Source: Desulfuromonadales bacterium C00003107
GTDB lineage: Bacteria > Desulfobacterota > Desulfuromonadia > Desulfuromonadales > Syntrophotaleaceae
Length of the DNA: 9,317 nt
Reading direction: 5' to 3'
Assembly (NCBI GenBank): GCA_001751225.1
Contig: MAXT01000205.1
Span: forward strand, 1 to 9,317
Positions 6,751-9,317 of the stretch are shown here, piece after piece. Both the position numbers and the translations under genes were made by a program. Numbering within the stretch: position 1 is the stretch's first letter; every line of letters starts with the position of its first letter. The notes beneath the pieces were generated by a model. That model worked only from the letters and a program-made list of their open reading frames with translations. It was not told where the DNA came from and ran no database searches.

Positions 6751-7662
6751 TCAAGGAGAGAGGGGAGCAATTTTACCGGCCATCGCCATGCGGCCGCTGA
6801 GGTCGCTGATGAACTGTTTGGCCACTCGACCGGAGCGACTGTCTCGTTCCTTTGACCAGCTCAGGGCCGCCCGGTTGAGTTCTTTGCTGTCAATGATCAA
6901 TCGTCTCTGTTGGGCCAGGTAATGGATGATCTCCAGATAGACTTGTTGGCTCATGGGATAAAAGCCGAGACTGATGCCGAAACAGTCGGCCAAGGAACGT
7001 TTTCCCGCCAGAGCCTCTTCGGGACTGATCTCTTGACCGTCCAAGTTGTCGCTGAAATGTTCAGGAAGCAAATGGCGACGATTGCTAGTAGCGTAGAACA
7101 GGATGTTTTCGGAGGGCTCTTCGATTCCGCCATCGAGCAGTGCTTTGAGTTCCCGGTAGCCCGGGTCCTGTTCGCCAAATGAGAGGTCATCGCAAAATAG
7201 TATGAAACGATGGGACTGCTCTCTCAGCAGGCTTGTGATTTGTGGCAGTTGAAACAGGTCTTCCTTGTGGACCTCGATCAATCGCAACCCGTCTTGGAAA
7301 AAAGGGTTAAGCAACCCCTTGATGGCCGATGATTTGCCACTGCCCCCCTCGCCCCACAGCAGAACGTTGTTGGCCGGATAGCGCTGGACGAACTGGGCGG
7401 TGTTGCGTCGCAGTGTTTCGAGGATGCGGTCAATGCCGAAAAGGTCGTCATGGTTGACCAGGTTGGGGTAGGCCACCTCAGCCAGGTAGCCATTTTCCTG
7501 GTGCTGAATCCAGCGAAAAGCGATGTAGTCGCGAAATATTGCAGGGTCAAACTGGTATTCAACGAGCCGACGGGTCAAGCACTCCTCACCTAAATCAAGT
7601 ATTCGGTCAAGGCGTTCGACAACATAATCCCAATCGATTTCCAGCGGCTCAATATCCATCAT
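6751..7662 (-). CDS. DUF815-family AAA-type ATPase of unknown function
   Basis: A 303-residue P-loop ATPase recognisable as the DUF815 family. The N-terminal helical part (1-98) includes YPNLVNHDDLFGIDRILETLRRNT. Walker A is GEGGSGKS (104-111), Walker B is FILFCDD (153-159) followed by LSF, and the family hallmark FYATSNRRHLLPE is at 189-201. SLADCFGISLGFYPMSQQVYLEII (223-246) follows, with Cys227 where relatives usually have Arg (DRFG), then a C-terminal SGRVAKQFISDLSGR (277-291). No membrane segment is seen, so it is predicted cytosolic. Two adjacent ATG codons are possible (7662 and 7659). GGAAAGG (minus strand 7673-7667) suits either, with spacings of 4 and 7. Family members are known only as ATPases of unknown role. 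The neighbouring PilZ gene hints at a signalling link, which is inference. Confidence 0.88.
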   Translation of the reverse strand: MMDIEPLEIDWDYVVERLDRILDLGEECLTRRLVEYQFDPAIFRDYIAFRWIQHQENGYLAEVAYPNLVNHDDLFGIDRILETLRRNTAQFVQRYPANNVLLWGEGGSGKSSAIKGLLNPFFQDGLRLIEVHKEDLFQLPQITSLLREQSHRFILFCDDLSFGEQDPGYRELKALLDGGIEEPSENILFYATSNRRHLLPEHFSDNLDGQEISPEEALAGKRSLADCFGISLGFYPMSQQVYLEIIHYLAQQRRLIIDSKELNRAALSWSKERDSRSGRVAKQFISDLSGRMAMAGKIAPLSP

Positions 7663-7709
7663 ATAGCCTTTCCAGGGATTCCCTGTGTATTTGCGCTGTT
7701 CTATGTAAA

Positions 7710-7718
7710 ATGATAGCA
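7710..7718 (-). promoter_or_regulatory. candidate extended -10 promoter for the DUF815 gene
   Basis: The minus strand reads TGCTATCAT from 7718 to 7710, an extended -10 with five of six matches in the hexamer. No good -35 is visible. A start near 7703 would give a leader of about 40 nt. The layout mirrors the candidate promoter of hflK. Confidence 0.35.
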
Positions 7719-7755
7719 GACTCAGCTATCGCCTGCACGTCTTGCGGGAGTTGGA

Positions 7756-7784
7756 TTGCCAGAGAATGCCCCCTGTGTTAGGAT
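7756..7784 (+). promoter_or_regulatory. candidate sigma-70 promoter for the THUMP methyltransferase gene
   Basis: TTGCCA (7756-7761, five of six matches to -35) lies 17 bp before TAGGAT (7779-7784, four of six matches to -10), with TGT directly before the -10 making it extended. The predicted start near 7791 gives a leader of about 120 nt before the GTG at 7911. The -10 resembles the one proposed before clpS. Confidence 0.5.
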
Positions 7785-7798
7785 CGCTCCCCATTTAG

Positions 7799-7824
7799 GA
7801 CCGCATGGGAAGTCCCTGTCGGTC
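7799..7824 (+). promoter_or_regulatory. hairpin at the start of the methyltransferase leader
   Basis: GACCG (7799-7803) pairs with CGGTC (7820-7824), and GGGA (7807-7810) pairs with TCCC (7813-7816) across a 2-base gap, with an intervening CA/TG pairing that requires single-base bulges. A transcript from the predicted start near 7791 would carry this fold near its 5' end. I do not recognise a known riboswitch or leader class. Confidence 0.35.
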
Positions 7825-7876
7825 TGAACAGGATCATTCGATTTCCTGGCTTCGCCGCCACTCTGATTCATGGTGA
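7805..7876 (+). other. possible 23-residue upstream ORF in the methyltransferase leader
   Basis: ATG at 7805-7807 opens a 23-codon frame ending TGA at 7874-7876 (MGSPCRSEQDHSISWLRRHSDSW). AGGA at 7797-7800 sits four bases upstream and could act as a weak ribosome binding site. The frame ends 34 bp before the methyltransferase GTG. Chance occurrence is quite possible at this length. Confidence 0.15.
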
Positions 7877-7910
7877 GCTTTTTGTGCGCAGCTAGATAGA
7901 GGATTTAGAA

Positions 7911-9065
7911 GTGAAAAAGCAAGAGGAACAACTATTCGCCGCAACAGCACCTGGTTTGGAAGGCGTTTGTGCTGCTGAATTGACCGCGCTGGGCATGGCT
8001 GGAGTTAAGGCTGTTGCGGGCGGGGTTGAGTTTTGTGGTGCCTTGCGGGAGCTGTACCTGGCCAACCTTTGGCTGCGCACCGCCAGCCGAGTTGTGGTTC
8101 GGTTCAGCGAGTTACGATGCCGGGATTTCCCAACCCTCTATCGCAAGGCTTTGCAGCTTCCCTGGGGGCGTTATGTTAAGCCCGGCACGCGCCTGCAGGT
8201 TCGTGCGACTTCGCGTCGTTCCCGGTTGCAACATACCGAGCGCATTGCCGACACCCTCCAAAAAGCCATGGCCCGAGCTCTGGGAGGAACGACTCCTGAG
8301 GAGAATGGGCCGACGCAGCTGTTGATTGTTTCTTTGGAAGATGACCTGTGTCGGTTGTCCCTCGACAGTTCTGGCGAATTGCTTCACCGTCGCGGTTATC
8401 GACAGGATGTCGGTGCGGCACCTTTGCGTGAAACCCTGGCTGCCGGCATACTTATGCTCCTGGGCTGGCAGGGTGATCAGCCACTATTCGATCCTATGTG
8501 CGGTTCAGGCACCTTTCTCATTGAAGGGGCTCTGTTGGCTCTGAAACGGCCTCCCGGTGCAGGGCGACAATTCGCTTTCATGGGCTGGCCGCGCTATCGC
8601 CAGGGGCTTTGGAAGGCTCTGTTGCTTGAATCCGCTAAGCAGGAGAAGGATAGTTGTCCACTGTTGGCGGGAGCCGACCGTGATGCAGACGTCCTGAATG
8701 CTGCGCGGCGAAATGCCGATCGGGCCGGGGTGGCCGATTATCTTTCGCTGCAGCCTCTGGAACTAAGTCAACAAGTGTCTTCTCCGTCATCACCGGGATT
8801 GGCCCTGTCCAATCCGCCCTACGGGGCTCGTCTTGGCCGCGGAGAATTGGACGATATCTATCGTGACCTGGGCAGAGTTTACCGGCAGGTATTGCCCGGG
8901 TGGCAACGGGCCTTTTTGTGTCCCGATCCCCGTTTGGCCCAAATTACTGGTTTGTCCCTGGCACAGGTCGCTGGCCTGCAGAATGGCGGGATTCGTGTCG
9001 GTCTGTTTGCCGCGCGGATTCAACTCGCAAGTGCAACGGGTGGATTCATTCCGAAAAATACCTGA
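7911..9065 (+). CDS. THUMP-domain SAM-dependent RNA methyltransferase (YpsC / RlmL N-terminal-half type)
   Basis: A 384-residue class I methyltransferase whose relatives (B. subtilis YpsC; the N-terminal half of E. coli RlmL, which makes m2G2445 in 23S rRNA) act on RNA. Residues 8-27 (LFAATAPGLEGVCAAELTAL) open the N-terminal ferredoxin-like/THUMP region (to about 150). LHRRGYRQDVGAAPLRETLAA follows at 158-178. The SAM site DPMCGSGTFLIEG is at 194-206, the acidic GADRDAD motif at 254-260, and the catalytic NPPYGARLG at 301-309. There is no C-terminal RlmK-like half. The start is GTG at 7911 with AGAGGA (7898-7903) seven bases upstream. The natural end of the family (NGGIRVGLFAAR, 358-369) is followed by about 15 residues that seem to come from the adjoining IS30 end. 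The catalytic core is intact. The target nucleotide is inferred from the family only. Confidence 0.88.
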   Translation: MKKQEEQLFAATAPGLEGVCAAELTALGMAGVKAVAGGVEFCGALRELYLANLWLRTASRVVVRFSELRCRDFPTLYRKALQLPWGRYVKPGTRLQVRATSRRSRLQHTERIADTLQKAMARALGGTTPEENGPTQLLIVSLEDDLCRLSLDSSGELLHRRGYRQDVGAAPLRETLAAGILMLLGWQGDQPLFDPMCGSGTFLIEGALLALKRPPGAGRQFAFMGWPRYRQGLWKALLLESAKQEKDSCPLLAGADRDADVLNAARRNADRAGVADYLSLQPLELSQQVSSPSSPGLALSNPPYGARLGRGELDDIYRDLGRVYRQVLPGWQRAFLCPDPRLAQITGLSLAQVAGLQNGGIRVGLFAARIQLASATGGFIPKNT

Positions 9066-9317
9066 TTTGGGGTTTTAAATCCAAGGCATTTTCTGGGGCG
9101 GTTGTTGAGTTTGTCCATGACTCTCTGGATTTCTTCGTCAGTTACTTCAGAGAGATCCTTACCTTTGGGGAAGAATTGGCGAATAAGGCCGTTGGTGTTC
9201 TCGTTCAGTCCGCGCTCCCACGAATGATAGGGATGTGCAAAATAACCATTGGACTGAAGCTCTTTATCAATGTCTTGGTGCAATGCAAACTCTTTCCCGT
9301 TGTCGTAAGTCAACGTT
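9016..9317 (-). mobile_element. IS30-family insertion sequence, one end only (continues past window)
   Basis: The right edge holds the 3' end of an IS30-type transposase gene. The element boundary is placed at about 9016, where the methyltransferase family homology stops and GGATTCAACTCGCAAGTGCAAC begins, a sequence resembling IS30-family terminal repeats in its ATTCAA...GCAAC pattern. GGATTCA recurs at 9042-9048. The other end lies beyond 9317, so the inverted repeats and target duplication cannot be verified here. The boundary is approximate. Confidence 0.7.
9020..9317 (-). CDS. IS30-family transposase, C-terminal part (5' end outside window)
   Basis: The frame is open to the window edge on the minus strand and ends TGA at 9022-9020. 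The visible part, about 98 residues, is the C-terminal half of a DDE transposase. It contains TLTYDNGKEF with the second catalytic Asp, then HPYHSWERGLNENTNGLIRQFFPKG with the catalytic Glu in NENTNG. Thirty-three residues separate the Asp and Glu, the IS30 spacing. The tail LNNRPRKCLGFKTPNQVFF is typical of the family. The first catalytic Asp and the helix-turn-helix region would lie outside the window. The stop codon falls in the presumed terminal repeat, and the gene overlaps the methyltransferase reading frame antiparallel by 46 bp. The visible part shows no frameshift, so the element may be intact. Confidence 0.92.
   Translation of the reverse strand, partial: TLTYDNGKEFALHQDIDKELQSNGYFAHPYHSWERGLNENTNGLIRQFFPKGKDLSEVTDEEIQRVMDKLNNRPRKCLGFKTPNQVFFGMNPPVALAS

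Noticed and set aside
1..9317. CRISPR array, tRNA or rRNA genes, phage or defence island
   Set aside because: No regular repeat-spacer pattern, cloverleaf or rRNA-like stretch was seen by eye, and apart from the IS30 end the genes are housekeeping or regulatory.

Overview
The window looks like a chromosomal segment of a Gram-negative bacterium. The gene content and protein styles (HflK/HflC, ClpS/ClpA/Aat, a YcgR-like PilZ protein, a DUF815 ATPase) fit a deltaproteobacterium of the Desulfuromonas/Geobacter/Pelobacter type. That placement is inferred from gene style only; no ribosomal RNA or other taxonomic marker is present. Most of the window is ordinary housekeeping DNA, and the right edge is invaded by an insertion sequence.

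Left part (1-2116): a possible gene tail enters from the left and runs into a perfect 26-bp palindromic terminator (108-133). This terminator also serves the hflK-hflC operon, which arrives from the other side on the minus strand. HflK and HflC form a membrane complex that restrains the FtsH protease. Their genes overlap by ATGA.

Centre-left (2117-5568): a 173-bp divergent promoter region separates hflK from a plus-strand operon clpS-clpA-aat. These genes encode a complete bacterial N-degron route. Aat adds Leu/Phe to N-terminal Lys/Arg, ClpS recognises the resulting N-degrons, and ClpA unfolds the substrates for ClpP, which is not in the window. The region therefore holds two protein-quality-control modules back to back.

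Centre (5569-5958): about 390 bp without a convincing gene. It holds a small hairpin, two imperfect 19-bp direct repeats, and a compact inverted repeat rich in DnaA-box-like sequences. A strong hairpin sits at the end of the next minus-strand gene.

Centre-right (5959-7662, minus strand): a DUF815-family AAA-type ATPase gene followed by a two-domain PilZ (putative c-di-GMP receptor) gene. No function is established for this pair and it is the least understood part of the window.

Right part (7663-9317): a divergent promoter region leads to a plus-strand THUMP-domain RNA methyltransferase (YpsC / RlmL N-terminal-half type) with a roughly 120-nt leader. The last codons of this gene appear to be supplied by the end of an IS30-family insertion sequence, whose transposase gene enters from the right edge on the minus strand and is cut by the window boundary.
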